A model generated the notes under the pieces. That model had not been told where the DNA came from, made no database searches, and worked only from the letters and a program-made list of their open reading frames with translations. The position numbers and the translations under genes were made by a program. From DATKMK01 sp035541895 (GTDB lineage: Bacteria > Desulfobacterota > Binatia > HRBIN30 > JACQVA1), in assembly GCA_035541895.1 (NCBI GenBank), contig DATKMK010000109.1, positions 62,001 to 126,000 on the forward strand: a stretch of 64,000 nucleotides of DNA, written 5' to 3'. This document shows positions 1-7,785 of this stretch, in pieces; positions within the stretch are counted from its first letter, which is position 1, and the number at the start of each line of letters is the position of its first letter.

Positions 1-495
1 AGCGCCGCGATCAAAGCCCTGCTCGATGCGAAGGACACGCTCACCACCTCCCGCTACGGTCTGGAACCGCGGTACGAGAATCCCAAGCCCGGCGAGCTGC
101 GCGAGCCGCGCATCATCGGCTACGTGGCGCGCAACGAGGTGCAGGTTGAAAGTCACAAGATCGATGCGGTCGGCGCGTTGATCGACGCCGCGACCGGCGC
201 CGGCGCCAATCGCATCAGTAGCTTGCAGTTCTCGCTCTCGCAGCGCGCCGAAGCTCAGCGCGCCGCGCTCGAAAAGGCCGGGAGCGACGCGCGCGCGCAA
301 GCGGAAAGCGTGGCCAAGGGACTCGGCGTCCGTCTGAAGGGCGTGGTGTCGGCCGCCACTTCGGCGGCGCCGGTGCCGGTGCCGCGCTTCTTCGAGGCAC
401 GCGCCATGGCCGCGGAGGCGCGGCCCGCCACGCCGATCGAACCGGGCGAGGTGAGCGTGAACGTCACGCTCCAGGTCACGTACGAGATTGAGTGA
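1..495 (+). CDS. SIMPL domain (DUF541/YggE-type) protein, 5' truncated
   Basis: The reading frame is open from the first base, so the start lies outside the window. The visible 164 residues contain the segment GYVARNEVQVES, an Ala-rich helix with repeated 'A..A/AR.QAE' and a C-terminal strand 'VSVNVTLQVTYEIE', which is the usual end of SIMPL (DUF541, YggE/BP26) proteins. These are periplasmic or outer-membrane-associated proteins of poorly defined function. An internal GTG at 124 is not taken as the start because the upstream frame (PRYENPKPGELREPRIIGY) is clearly family sequence. The gene converges on the M28 peptidase gene with only 2 bases between the stops. Confidence 0.85.
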   Translation, partial: SAAIKALLDAKDTLTTSRYGLEPRYENPKPGELREPRIIGYVARNEVQVESHKIDAVGALIDAATGAGANRISSLQFSLSQRAEAQRAALEKAGSDARAQAESVAKGLGVRLKGVVSAATSAAPVPVPRFFEARAMAAEARPATPIEPGEVSVNVTLQVTYEIE

Positions 496-497
496 AC

Positions 498-1661
498 TCA
501 GTCGACGCCGCGCGCGTCGATTTCGATCAAGGCCGCTTGCAGCAAGTCGAGCGCCCGCTGCAGCCCCAGCAGGTCGATCCGCTCACGACTATCGGCTGCC
601 GAATGAAGAAAGCGGATCCGGTTGTCGCCGTCACGCTGGCTCGCGAGCGTCACCGCCGGAACGCCCGCGGCTAGGAAGCTGCGCGCATCGGTCGTCACCG
701 GTTGAATGTCCGGCACCAACCCCGAGTCACGAGCGATGCGCCGGTGGACTCGGTCGAGTGTGCGAATCAGAGCCGTCGACGCTTCATAGCGCCGCACCGG
801 CGAGCGATCGCTGGTGAAGTAGCTCAAAAGCGGCCCGAATCCCCACCCCTCGGCGTTGATCGCGAAGGTGGGCACCAACACGTCATCACCGAGTTGCGCG
901 ACGTAGCTCGCCGAGCCTTGGAGTCCAACCTCCTCGCCCGCGAACAGCACGATGCGCACCTCCGTGTGTTCGAGTTTGAGTGCGTTCGAGCCGAGCCGCT
1001 CGGCGAGTTGAACGAGGGTGGCTACCGACGCACCGTCATCCAGGGCTCCGGGGCTGCGGGCGGTCACGATCGCTCCGCCCGTCATCGCGACGAGAAACCC
1101 GGCGAAGTAAATCGGCACCACTGCCGCCCATTGCCGCACGTGGCGCTCGGCTCGCTGGCGCCGCCGACGCCACAATGCTGTGAGCGGCAGTGCGATCGCG
1201 AACAGCAGCATCGGCACGATCAGGAACTGAATCGGGGCGCGCTGGTAGTGATCGAGCAAATCGGTCTTGGTGTCGTAGTGGGCGGACAGAATCACGCGGC
1301 GCTGCAACTCTGCGACCGGAAACGTCGCCACCATATTGCGTTCGAGCACCGAGCCGATGCGACTCAAGAGTGGACAGTGCAACTCGTAGTCCGCGAGCAA
1401 GTACAGCGGCAACAACGCCGCCACGCACAACGCCGCGCCGAAACGGCGCCGCCACATCTGCACGAAAAACCACACCGCCAGCAGAAAACACACGACGCCG
1501 ACGATGCGGCCGGCATACGGCCGACAGACGAACTCATGAAGGCTAACGCGACAGCCGGTGGCGCGCAGGGTCCGCTCCAGGTAGCCCGCCACGTCGGCGA
1601 GCGCCGCGCTGCCGTTCTCGCGCGGCTTCAGCAACGCGTCGAGAGTTTCATCGACCGTCAT
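498..1661 (-). CDS. membrane-anchored M28-family zinc metallopeptidase
   Basis: 387 residues from ATG 1661. Hydrophobic segments lie around residues 51-70, 75-92, 143-163 and 178-200. Metal-binding signatures of the M28 aminopeptidase family follow in order: SAHYDT (His128), ALDDGAS (Asp208/209), FAGEEVGL (Glu243/244) and a late FLHSAAD His. This predicts an exopeptidase fixed in the membrane, with the catalytic domain interrupted by a hydrophobic pair. GTG 1688 is another possible start, overlapping the region right after the stop of the small upstream gene; the ATG is preferred. The substrate is unknown. The short upstream gene on the same strand may be co-transcribed. Confidence 0.8.
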   Translation of the reverse strand: MTVDETLDALLKPRENGSAALADVAGYLERTLRATGCRVSLHEFVCRPYAGRIVGVVCFLLAVWFFVQMWRRRFGAALCVAALLPLYLLADYELHCPLLSRIGSVLERNMVATFPVAELQRRVILSAHYDTKTDLLDHYQRAPIQFLIVPMLLFAIALPLTALWRRRRQRAERHVRQWAAVVPIYFAGFLVAMTGGAIVTARSPGALDDGASVATLVQLAERLGSNALKLEHTEVRIVLFAGEEVGLQGSASYVAQLGDDVLVPTFAINAEGWGFGPLLSYFTSDRSPVRRYEASTALIRTLDRVHRRIARDSGLVPDIQPVTTDARSFLAAGVPAVTLASQRDGDNRIRFLHSAADSRERIDLLGLQRALDLLQAALIEIDARGVD

Positions 1662-1690
1662 CGCGACATCGGATTCGGGCGCACGCACCG

Positions 1691-1873
1691 CTAGAGCCGG
1701 CGCCCGGTCTCGCCCGGCTCGCAGGTCCCCGGCCACGGATAGCTCACCGATCCCGTCCAACGATCGAGGACACCTTCCGCGTCTTCCCCGGCGAGAATGG
1801 TCGTGTAGCGAAAGCCGCAGGCAACGATCGCGGCCGCGGCCACAATCGCAATGGCCAACAGTAATTCGCGCAT
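1691..1873 (-). CDS. small hypothetical exported protein
   Basis: A 60-residue frame begins MRELLLAIAIVAAAAIVACG, a typical hydrophobic signal or anchor with a Cys near residue 19 that could be a lipobox, followed by a short polar tail containing WTGSVSYPWPGTCEPG. It ends just ahead of the M28 peptidase start on the same strand, which suggests co-transcription. No family recognised. Its main support is the signal-like start and the tidy spacing; it could still be a chance frame. Confidence 0.4.
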   Translation of the reverse strand: MRELLLAIAIVAAAAIVACGFRYTTILAGEDAEGVLDRWTGSVSYPWPGTCEPGETGRRL

Positions 1874-1965
1874 ACCCCCGCTTACCACGACGCATGACGT
1901 TGGTCATCGGGCATCAGTCAGCGCGATTTGCAATGACTTGCGCACCGGTGCATCGTAGGCCCGCG

Positions 1966-2277
1966 ATGCACGTCGTCTTTACCCTGTTCGTTCCGGTCAT
2001 GCTCCTCGTCACGGCGGGTATCAAGGCCGTCGACTCGGTGGTGCAGTTGGCCGACGCGCCGCAGCATCCACCGGCCGTCGTCGACGTCAACCGACCGCGC
2101 GTTCCCGAAGACTGCGATCTTCCCATCGGCATCAACTGGTACGGGACGCGCGAGCGTTGCCTGGCTGAACTTTGCGCCGGACGCAATGTGTACAACGAAT
2201 ACATCTTCGACGCCGCCAATCGCCGGCGCAAGAATCCCTGCTACGGACAAAGTCCGACCGACTTCCCCGAGCCGTAG
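1966..2277 (+). CDS. hypothetical secreted Cys-containing protein
   Basis: 103 residues from ATG 1966. The N terminus (MHVVFTLFVPVMLLVTAG) is a signal peptide. The mature part has four Cys residues (EDCDLP, ERCLAELCAG, KNPCYG), which could form two disulfides outside the cytoplasm. It lies between the divergent small exported-protein gene and murA, on murA's strand. I do not recognise the family. The frame could also start at 1894 but would then lack a normal signal peptide. Confidence 0.45.
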   Translation: MHVVFTLFVPVMLLVTAGIKAVDSVVQLADAPQHPPAVVDVNRPRVPEDCDLPIGINWYGTRERCLAELCAGRNVYNEYIFDAANRRRKNPCYGQSPTDFPEP

Positions 2278-2355
2278 CCGCCGGCCGAGCGGCGCGCGCA
2301 CGATGCCCTTGACGCACCGCGCTGGCTGCGATGAAGTGGCGCGGCGAGGTTGGGC

Positions 2356-3630
2356 ATGAGCAAGCTGATCATCGGGGGGAAGCGGCGGCTGGCGGGGCGA
2401 ATTCGCGTGGCGGGGAACAAGAATGCCGCGGCGCCCGTGCTTGCGGCGACTCTCCTGACGCATCATCCGGTACGGCTCGGCAACATTCCGAACATTGAAG
2501 ACGTGCGCGTCTTCATGGAACTCCTGCGGGGACTCGGGGCGCGCGTGGAGCCCGTTGGCGATGGCGTCGAAGTCGACACTGCGGCGGTCAACTCGGCGCG
2601 ACCGGACCGGCGACTCGGTCGCCAGATCCGCATGTCGCTGTTGCTCGCGGGCCCTTTGCTCGCACGCTTCGGGCGCGCCTTGTTGCCCTTCCCGGGCGGC
2701 GACGTGATCGGACGGCGGCGGGTCGACACGCATTTGCAGGCGCTGCAGGCTCTGGGCGCCACCGTGGAAATGACGCGCGACGGGTATCGCATGAGCGCGC
2801 CGCGGCTGCGCGGCGCCGAAATCTTTCTCGACGAGATGAGCGTCACCGCAACCGAGAATGCGCTGCTCGCGGCCGTCCTCGCCGACGGCTCGACGCGCAT
2901 CCGCAACGCCGCGTCGGAGCCTCACGTGCAGGATCTCTGTCGTTTTCTCACCCTGCTCGGCGCGCGCATCGAGGGCGTCGGCACCAACGTCCTCGCGATC
3001 GACGGCGTCGCCAATCTCGCCGGTGGCGAATTCCATATCGGCCCCGACTACATCGAGACCGGCAGTCTGATCGGCTTGGCCGCGGCGAGCGGCGGCGCAT
3101 TGCGCATCGTCGACTGCCGGCCGGAAGATCATGCGATGACCCGCATCATGTACGGCCGCTTGGGCATTCACTGGAGCGTCGAGGGCAACGACATCGTCGT
3201 TCCCGAGGGCCAGCGATTGGAGGTCATCGATGACTTCGGCGATGCGATCCCGAAGATCGACGACGCGCCGTGGCCGGGCTTTCCGGCCGACCTCATTCCG
3301 ATTGCGTTGGTCGTCGCGACGCAAGCGCGCGGCTCGATCTTAATTCACGAAAAGCTGTTCGAAAGTCGCCTCTACTTCGTCGACCGCTTGATTCAGATGG
3401 GCGCGCGCATCGTCCTCTGCGACCCGCATCGCGCGGTGGTGGTGGGCGCCGCGAACTTGTACGGCCAAGAACTCGCGTCACCCGACATTCGCGCCGGGAT
3501 GGCCCTGTTGATCGCCGCGCTGTGCGCCGAGGGCCGCAGCGTCATCCGTCACGCCCAACAAATCGATCGCGGCTACGAACGGATTGACGAACGGCTGGCC
3601 GCGTTGGGCGCGGACATCAGGCGAGAGTGA
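2356..3630 (+). CDS. murA: UDP-N-acetylglucosamine 1-carboxyvinyltransferase
   Basis: 424 residues, normal MurA length. MurA transfers enolpyruvate from PEP to UDP-GlcNAc, the first committed step of peptidoglycan synthesis in the cytoplasm. Family marks: the N-terminal AGNKNAA substrate motif, the loop PGGDVIGRRRVDTHL, IGPDYIETG, FPADL and the C-terminal IDRGYERIDERLAALGA. In most bacteria the loop carries a Cys (Cys115 of E. coli) that acts as general acid and is alkylated by fosfomycin; here the codon at 2701-2703 is Asp. A TTG at 2350 is in frame, but ATG 2356 is the better start. The 3' end overlaps the convergent DUF4911 gene by 14 bases. Confidence 0.97.
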   Translation: MSKLIIGGKRRLAGRIRVAGNKNAAAPVLAATLLTHHPVRLGNIPNIEDVRVFMELLRGLGARVEPVGDGVEVDTAAVNSARPDRRLGRQIRMSLLLAGPLLARFGRALLPFPGGDVIGRRRVDTHLQALQALGATVEMTRDGYRMSAPRLRGAEIFLDEMSVTATENALLAAVLADGSTRIRNAASEPHVQDLCRFLTLLGARIEGVGTNVLAIDGVANLAGGEFHIGPDYIETGSLIGLAAASGGALRIVDCRPEDHAMTRIMYGRLGIHWSVEGNDIVVPEGQRLEVIDDFGDAIPKIDDAPWPGFPADLIPIALVVATQARGSILIHEKLFESRLYFVDRLIQMGARIVLCDPHRAVVVGAANLYGQELASPDIRAGMALLIAALCAEGRSVIRHAQQIDRGYERIDERLAALGADIRRE

Positions 3631-3877
3631 CGCGGGCATCGTCGCCGTCGAGAGGCGGCGGCACCTCTTCCCACGGTATCTGATCGGCGAGCGAATCGAG
3701 CACCGAGCGGACGGTCGACAAAAAGTCCGGCACCACCAACAACACGATGACCGCGGCGGCCTTGTCGACCGTGCGCACGATCGCGATGCCCTCGTAGGAT
3801 TCGACGACGAACTTGATCAACGCGATGTCGCGCGGGTGCACGCGCAGGTAGAGCGGGACGATATCGAGAGCGCGCAT
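3617..3877 (-). CDS. DUF4911 domain protein
   Basis: An 86-residue protein, with strand-like sequence 'RALDIVPLYLRVHPRDIALIKF' continuing into VVESYEGIAIVRTVD, resembling the short DUF4911 proteins of Geobacter-type bacteria, whose function is unknown. ATG 3877 is chosen because the in-frame upstream codons belong to the repeat element that begins two bases away; that element would therefore supply its ribosome-binding region (AAGG). The middle is hydrophobic (AAAVIVLLVVPDFL) and the C terminus acidic. It overlaps the end of murA tail to tail. Confidence 0.65.
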   Translation of the reverse strand: MRALDIVPLYLRVHPRDIALIKFVVESYEGIAIVRTVDKAAAVIVLLVVPDFLSTVRSVLDSLADQIPWEEVPPPLDGDDARVTLA

Positions 3878-3878
3878 T

Positions 3879-4064
3879 AGCCTTGATGTGAGAACCAGCT
3901 CCACCACAGAGGCGCGGAGGCACAGAGAAGACAAGGGATTCGGAGGCTCGCAGATGCAGAACCAAACCCCATCCAGGATGAAGCCTCGAAGGGCAGTCCT
4001 TTAACCCCGGAGGATCCATTTCTCCGTGTCTCTGTGCCTCTGTGGTGAGCTTCCTTCTGTCTCA
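3879..4064. repeat. interspersed element copy A, about 186 bp with 28-nt inverted arms
   Basis: Begins AGCCTTGATGTGA and ends GTCTCA. The left arm (3902-3929, starting CACCACAGAGG) and right arm (4020-4047, ending CCTCTGTGGTG) are inverted repeats with about 4 mismatches in 28. The core holds GCTCGCAGATG and AGAACCA, shared with copy B at 27725-27903. The right edge supplies the stop codon of the histidine kinase gene, and the left edge lies two bases from the DUF4911 start. No protein is encoded, so if it moves it depends on functions elsewhere. CACAGAG-rich palindromic repeats of this look occur in several distant phyla, from my general knowledge. Confidence 0.85.
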
Positions 4065-5642
4065 TCGAGCTTCGCTTTCCTCAGCGCGATTCGCCGGGAT
4101 CACAACCGTGAAGGTCGAACCCACGCCGAGCGCGCTTTGGACCGCAATCGTACCGCCGAGCAGCTCGACCACGCGCTTCACCAGGTACAACCCTAACCCG
4201 ACGCCGCCGCGCGCCCGAGTCGCATCGCTCCCCTGCCGAAACATCAAGAAGATGTGGGGAAGATCCTCTTCGGCGATACCGGTCCCGCTGTCGCGGACGC
4301 TGAGGACGAGTTGCCGCGCCGCTGAATCGTACGATGCCGTCACGCCGATCTCGCCTGCGCGTGTGAACTTCAACGCATTGCCGACCAGATTGCGCAGAAT
4401 CAATTTCACCTTCTCCGGATCACCCAGCACCAGCGGGATCCCGTCCGCCTGCCAGTGCAGCGGCACGCTGCCCCAATCCGGGTGCTCCTCGAACTGCAAC
4501 AGCAGCTCGTGCCACACCAGGTTCACGTCGAGCGGCGCCGACTCGATCAGCATGCGGCCCGCATCGAGCCGATTGACGTCGAGGGTGGCGTTGATCAGGC
4601 CCGCCAACGACAACGCCGTGGAGCGCACGCGCCGCAACGCGTGGTCCTGTTCGGCGTTGGTTGCGCCGAGTACACCTTCCAACTGGAGATCCGTGTAGCC
4701 CACGATTACGTTCAACGGTGTCCGCAGATCGTGCGACACCGAGGCGAGGAAGTCGTTCTTCAAGCGGTCCACTCGCCGCAGGTCTTCGAGCAACCGCGCG
4801 TTTTCCAGCGCCACCGCGACCTGCATCGCATAGATCTCGGCCCGCTGGCGGAGTTGGTGGTCCGCAACCACCACGCGCGGATCGTGGAAGGCGAGCACGC
4901 CGATCGGCCCGCCGCGCCCGTTCAGCGGTAAGAGCAACGCCGAGCGCAGCATCTCGGCCGCCGTCGACGCGAAGACGGCCGCGAGGCCCCGCCGCAACGC
5001 GTCGACAAGCGGCTCCTCATCCGACACCGACAACCGACGCCCCTTGGCAAGCAGCGGGACTCCCGCGCGCGCCGCCATCTCGATCTCGTCGCCGCGCAGG
5101 AGGAACAGTTGCGCGCCGTCGAGTCCGAGCAACCGGCGACCTTGCACGCAGATCATCTCCATGAGCGCATCGAGCGTCGGGGCCGAATGCAGCGCCAACG
5201 ACACTTCGGCCAGCGTCGTCTGAAACGCGGCGGCTTCGCGCAGTTCGAAATCCGCCAGCTTCCGGGCGGTCACGTCGCGCGCGAGCCCGACGACCACCGG
5301 TCGACCGTCCTCGGCCGCCACCACCGTTGCCGCAAACTCCGCGTACCCGATCGACCCGTCTTTGCGCCGGACGGCCATCTCAATCGGAAACGCTATCTCG
5401 CCGCCGCTCGCGGCCTCGGCGATCCGCAGGGCGTTGGCCACGTAGTCCTCGGGGCTCAACAAGTCGCGAACGGTCAAGCACGCAAGATCCGCCTCACTGT
5501 AACCGGTCTCGCGATAGAAGGCGGGGTTGACCGCGAGGAGTCGGCCGTCGACGTCGTGGACGTAGAACACGTCCCCGGTGCTCGACAGCAGTTGCCACCA
5601 CAAGCGTTCGACCGCCGCGGGCGGGACGAACGGCAGCATCAT
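4062..5642 (-). CDS. PAS-GAF sensor histidine kinase
   Basis: 526 residues with no membrane segment, so probably cytoplasmic. PAS domain about 12-130 (VNPAFYRETGYSEADL), GAF about 140-285, HisKA with the phospho-acceptor His304 in SVSHDLRTPLN, then a HATPase with N box (NLVGNALKF), G1 (DSGTGI) and G2 (GGVGLGLYLVK). It would autophosphorylate and pass phosphate to a response regulator, but none is encoded next to it, so it is an orphan kinase here. The last codons and the TGA stop lie at the edge of repeat copy A. Confidence 0.93.
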   Translation of the reverse strand: MMLPFVPPAAVERLWWQLLSSTGDVFYVHDVDGRLLAVNPAFYRETGYSEADLACLTVRDLLSPEDYVANALRIAEAASGGEIAFPIEMAVRRKDGSIGYAEFAATVVAAEDGRPVVVGLARDVTARKLADFELREAAAFQTTLAEVSLALHSAPTLDALMEMICVQGRRLLGLDGAQLFLLRGDEIEMAARAGVPLLAKGRRLSVSDEEPLVDALRRGLAAVFASTAAEMLRSALLLPLNGRGGPIGVLAFHDPRVVVADHQLRQRAEIYAMQVAVALENARLLEDLRRVDRLKNDFLASVSHDLRTPLNVIVGYTDLQLEGVLGATNAEQDHALRRVRSTALSLAGLINATLDVNRLDAGRMLIESAPLDVNLVWHELLLQFEEHPDWGSVPLHWQADGIPLVLGDPEKVKLILRNLVGNALKFTRAGEIGVTASYDSAARQLVLSVRDSGTGIAEEDLPHIFLMFRQGSDATRARGGVGLGLYLVKRVVELLGGTIAVQSALGVGSTFTVVIPANRAEESEAR

Positions 5643-5696
5643 CTGCCCATCTTTGTCGGGGCGGCGGATGCAGCGACCTCCGAAGGTCGACTAACC

Positions 5697-6374
5697 TTAG
5701 TTGTCTCGACTTGTCAAAGGCGCACGCCAGCGGTCCCAGAGGTACGAGATAACGAGTTTCTGGTACTCGATCACGACTTTGCGAACCATCGCCCGGTGCT
5801 GCCACCACGTCGCCGGATCGTACGGATCATAGTGCGACGCGCACACGGTCAGCGCAATGCGATCGCCCGCCACCGCACGAAAAATGAGGCCGGCCCGGCG
5901 CGCGTGCAACTTCGAGGTCACCAGCAGGATGCTGCGAATGCGCGCCTGGCGAAGATACGGCACCACAATCTCGGCCTCGCCGACGGTGCTCGACGCCGTC
6001 GCGTCGTAGACCACGGCAATTGCGGATGGAGGAACGCCCAACTGTTCGGCGATCGAACGATTGAGATCGTGACGCTCCGGCATCGTCGCCCCCTTCGCGC
6101 GCAGCGCGTCGAGCCCTGGCGGCTCGCCTTCGCGCGAGAGCACGATGCGCGAGCTGAGTCCAGCGTGGTAGAGATCGACCGCTTCGAGAATGCGGTCGGG
6201 CACAGAGCCCGAGACCACGACAATGGCATCCGCCGGCCGTCGCCCCTCATCGATGACAAGAAACTCACCCGCACGCGTCAGCAGCGATTGGCGGAACACG
6301 TACAGCAAGCCACCGCTCGCAAACAGGAACGCCAGCAGCCAGCGTCGCATGCGCACACGAAACCACGCCGGCAC
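5697..6374 (-). CDS. YdcF/ElyC/SanA family (DUF218) membrane protein
   Basis: 225 residues. An N-terminal membrane anchor (about 10-27) precedes a DUF218 domain: ADAIVVVSGSVPDR, LYHAGLSSRIVLSR, a central 'ASSTVGEAEIV' segment and 'SILLVTSKLHARRAG'. Related E. coli proteins (SanA, ElyC) act in envelope integrity, but the biochemical activity of the family is not settled. It lies 54 bases downstream of the kinase start on the same strand and is divergent from yraN. ATG 6350 is a possible alternative start. Confidence 0.85.
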   Translation of the reverse strand: MPAWFRVRMRRWLLAFLFASGGLLYVFRQSLLTRAGEFLVIDEGRRPADAIVVVSGSVPDRILEAVDLYHAGLSSRIVLSREGEPPGLDALRAKGATMPERHDLNRSIAEQLGVPPSAIAVVYDATASSTVGEAEIVVPYLRQARIRSILLVTSKLHARRAGLIFRAVAGDRIALTVCASHYDPYDPATWWQHRAMVRKVVIEYQKLVISYLWDRWRAPLTSRDN

Positions 6375-6426
6375 TTCGGCGGCAAGACGCTCCGCGTCCG
6401 CACGCCAGGTGTGCTAGCGTCGCCTC

Positions 6427-6795
6427 ATGCCCGACGAACGGCAGGTGCTGGGCGCCGAGGGCGAGCGCATGGCGGAGAAGCTGCTGCGCAAGCGACGCTA
6501 CAAAATCCTGCAGCGCAACTACCGCTGTCGCAGCGGCGAGATCGATCTCATCGCCCTCGACGGGACGACGATCGTCTTCATCGAGGTGAAGACCCGCAGG
6601 CGGGAAGGATTCGGCAGCCCGCTCGACGCGGTCGACCGGCGCAAGCAAGGCCAAATCGTTCGCGCCGCGAAGCAGTTCTTGGCCGAGCAGCGGCTGCTCG
6701 ATCGCGACGCCCGCTTTGACGTCGTCGGCGTGTGGTGGGAAGACGGCCGCGTCACCTGCGAGCTGGTGCAGAACGCGTTCGAACTGAGCGAGTGA
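6427..6795 (+). CDS. YraN family (UPF0102) nuclease-like protein
   Basis: 122 residues, the normal family length. It shows the restriction-endonuclease-like core of UPF0102: SGEIDLIALDG followed by VFIEVKTRRR, which matches the D...ExK nuclease motif, and 'GSPLDAVDRRKQGQI'. The cellular role of this widely conserved family is unknown, though a role in DNA processing is often inferred. It is divergently arranged with the YdcF gene. Confidence 0.9.
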   Translation: MPDERQVLGAEGERMAEKLLRKRRYKILQRNYRCRSGEIDLIALDGTTIVFIEVKTRRREGFGSPLDAVDRRKQGQIVRAAKQFLAEQRLLDRDARFDVVGVWWEDGRVTCELVQNAFELSE

Positions 6796-6864
6796 CGGCG
6801 CGACGCTGAGTCCGGTGTCCGCTCAGGCTCATCCGTTCAATGCAGCCGAGCCGGTGAGGCTCGC

Positions 6865-7686
6865 CTACCAGTACGTCTCCGAGAAGCCCAGGCCCGCGTG
6901 CATCTTGTAACCGATCAGTTCGCGCATCTCGGGCTCAAACTCATGAACCTCGGCGACCGGAATCTCGAGATAGTGGTTCTCCTCCTGCCGCACCCAGCCG
7001 ACGGAGAACGACACGAAGAGTCCGCAGCGCACGCCGTTCGAACGGTTCGCGCCGGCGCCGTGCAGGAGACCGCCTGCCCAGAAGAGCACCGAGCCGGCCG
7101 GCATCTCCGCGGCGACCACTTCGTCGTCGCGCGCGACACGCCCGGCGTCCCAGCGGTGGCTTCCGGGCACGAGGCGCGTGCCGCCGTTCTCCGCCGTGAA
7201 ATCGGTGAGCGCCCACATGCTCGCCGTCACCAGGTTCGGACGCGGCATCGGGATGAAGCGAAACGGATCCTCCTCGCGGTGCAGCACCTGGACGCCGGCG
7301 CCGGGCTCCACCGCGAAGGCCGCCGTGGCGTGCACCTGGTAGCGGACGCAACTCTGCTTCAGCGACTGATCGCACGCCGCTCTGGTGAGCGGGTGGAGCG
7401 CCAGCGTGCGGAACGTCGGCGACTTCTTGATCAAGGAGATCACACGCCTCGTCTTGCCCTGGTAGAAGTCGACGTACCCAAGCCCGCCCTCGGCCGCGTA
7501 CACCTCGTTCATCGCACGTCCGGCTTCCGGGTGCGCGTGTTCGATGTGCGGACCCAGCTCCGTTTCGAGTTGCGCGCGCACGCCGGCGTCGACCACGTCG
7601 CGAACGACGGCACACCCCGCCGACCGCAGCGCTTCGCCGATATCCTCCGCCGTGACGTTCGCCGGGAAACTGGGAATAGTCGCCAT
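6865..7686 (-). CDS. phytanoyl-CoA dioxygenase (PhyH) family protein
   Basis: 273 residues from ATG 7686. A non-haem Fe(II)/2-oxoglutarate oxygenase fold is indicated by VQVLHREEDPF with His136 and Glu138 as likely iron ligands, GGTRLVPGSHRW, and the distal His region GGLLHGAGANRSNGVR. Most PhyH proteins have His-x-Asp; here the motif reads His-x-Glu. Such enzymes hydroxylate fatty acyl, sterol or natural product substrates; this one's substrate cannot be told. It converges on yraN and is divergent from the FAD oxidoreductase gene, leaving 99 bases between the two starts. Confidence 0.85.
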   Translation of the reverse strand: MATIPSFPANVTAEDIGEALRSAGCAVVRDVVDAGVRAQLETELGPHIEHAHPEAGRAMNEVYAAEGGLGYVDFYQGKTRRVISLIKKSPTFRTLALHPLTRAACDQSLKQSCVRYQVHATAAFAVEPGAGVQVLHREEDPFRFIPMPRPNLVTASMWALTDFTAENGGTRLVPGSHRWDAGRVARDDEVVAAEMPAGSVLFWAGGLLHGAGANRSNGVRCGLFVSFSVGWVRQEENHYLEIPVAEVHEFEPEMRELIGYKMHAGLGFSETYW

Positions 7687-7785
7687 GTGCGTCACTCCGG
7701 TTTCAATCCGTTCGACCACCCTTAGGCAAGAGATGTCGCTTGATGTCAAGGCGGCGATGGGATGTAAGGACTCAGCGAGGGTGTG

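Noticed and set aside
1918..3324. Minus-strand open frame of 468 codons
   Set aside because: It is opposite murA and has the composition of an antisense shadow; murA is certain.
5109..6719. Plus-strand open frame of 536 codons
   Set aside because: Runs antisense to the histidine kinase and YdcF genes and across the yraN start; no recognisable motifs.
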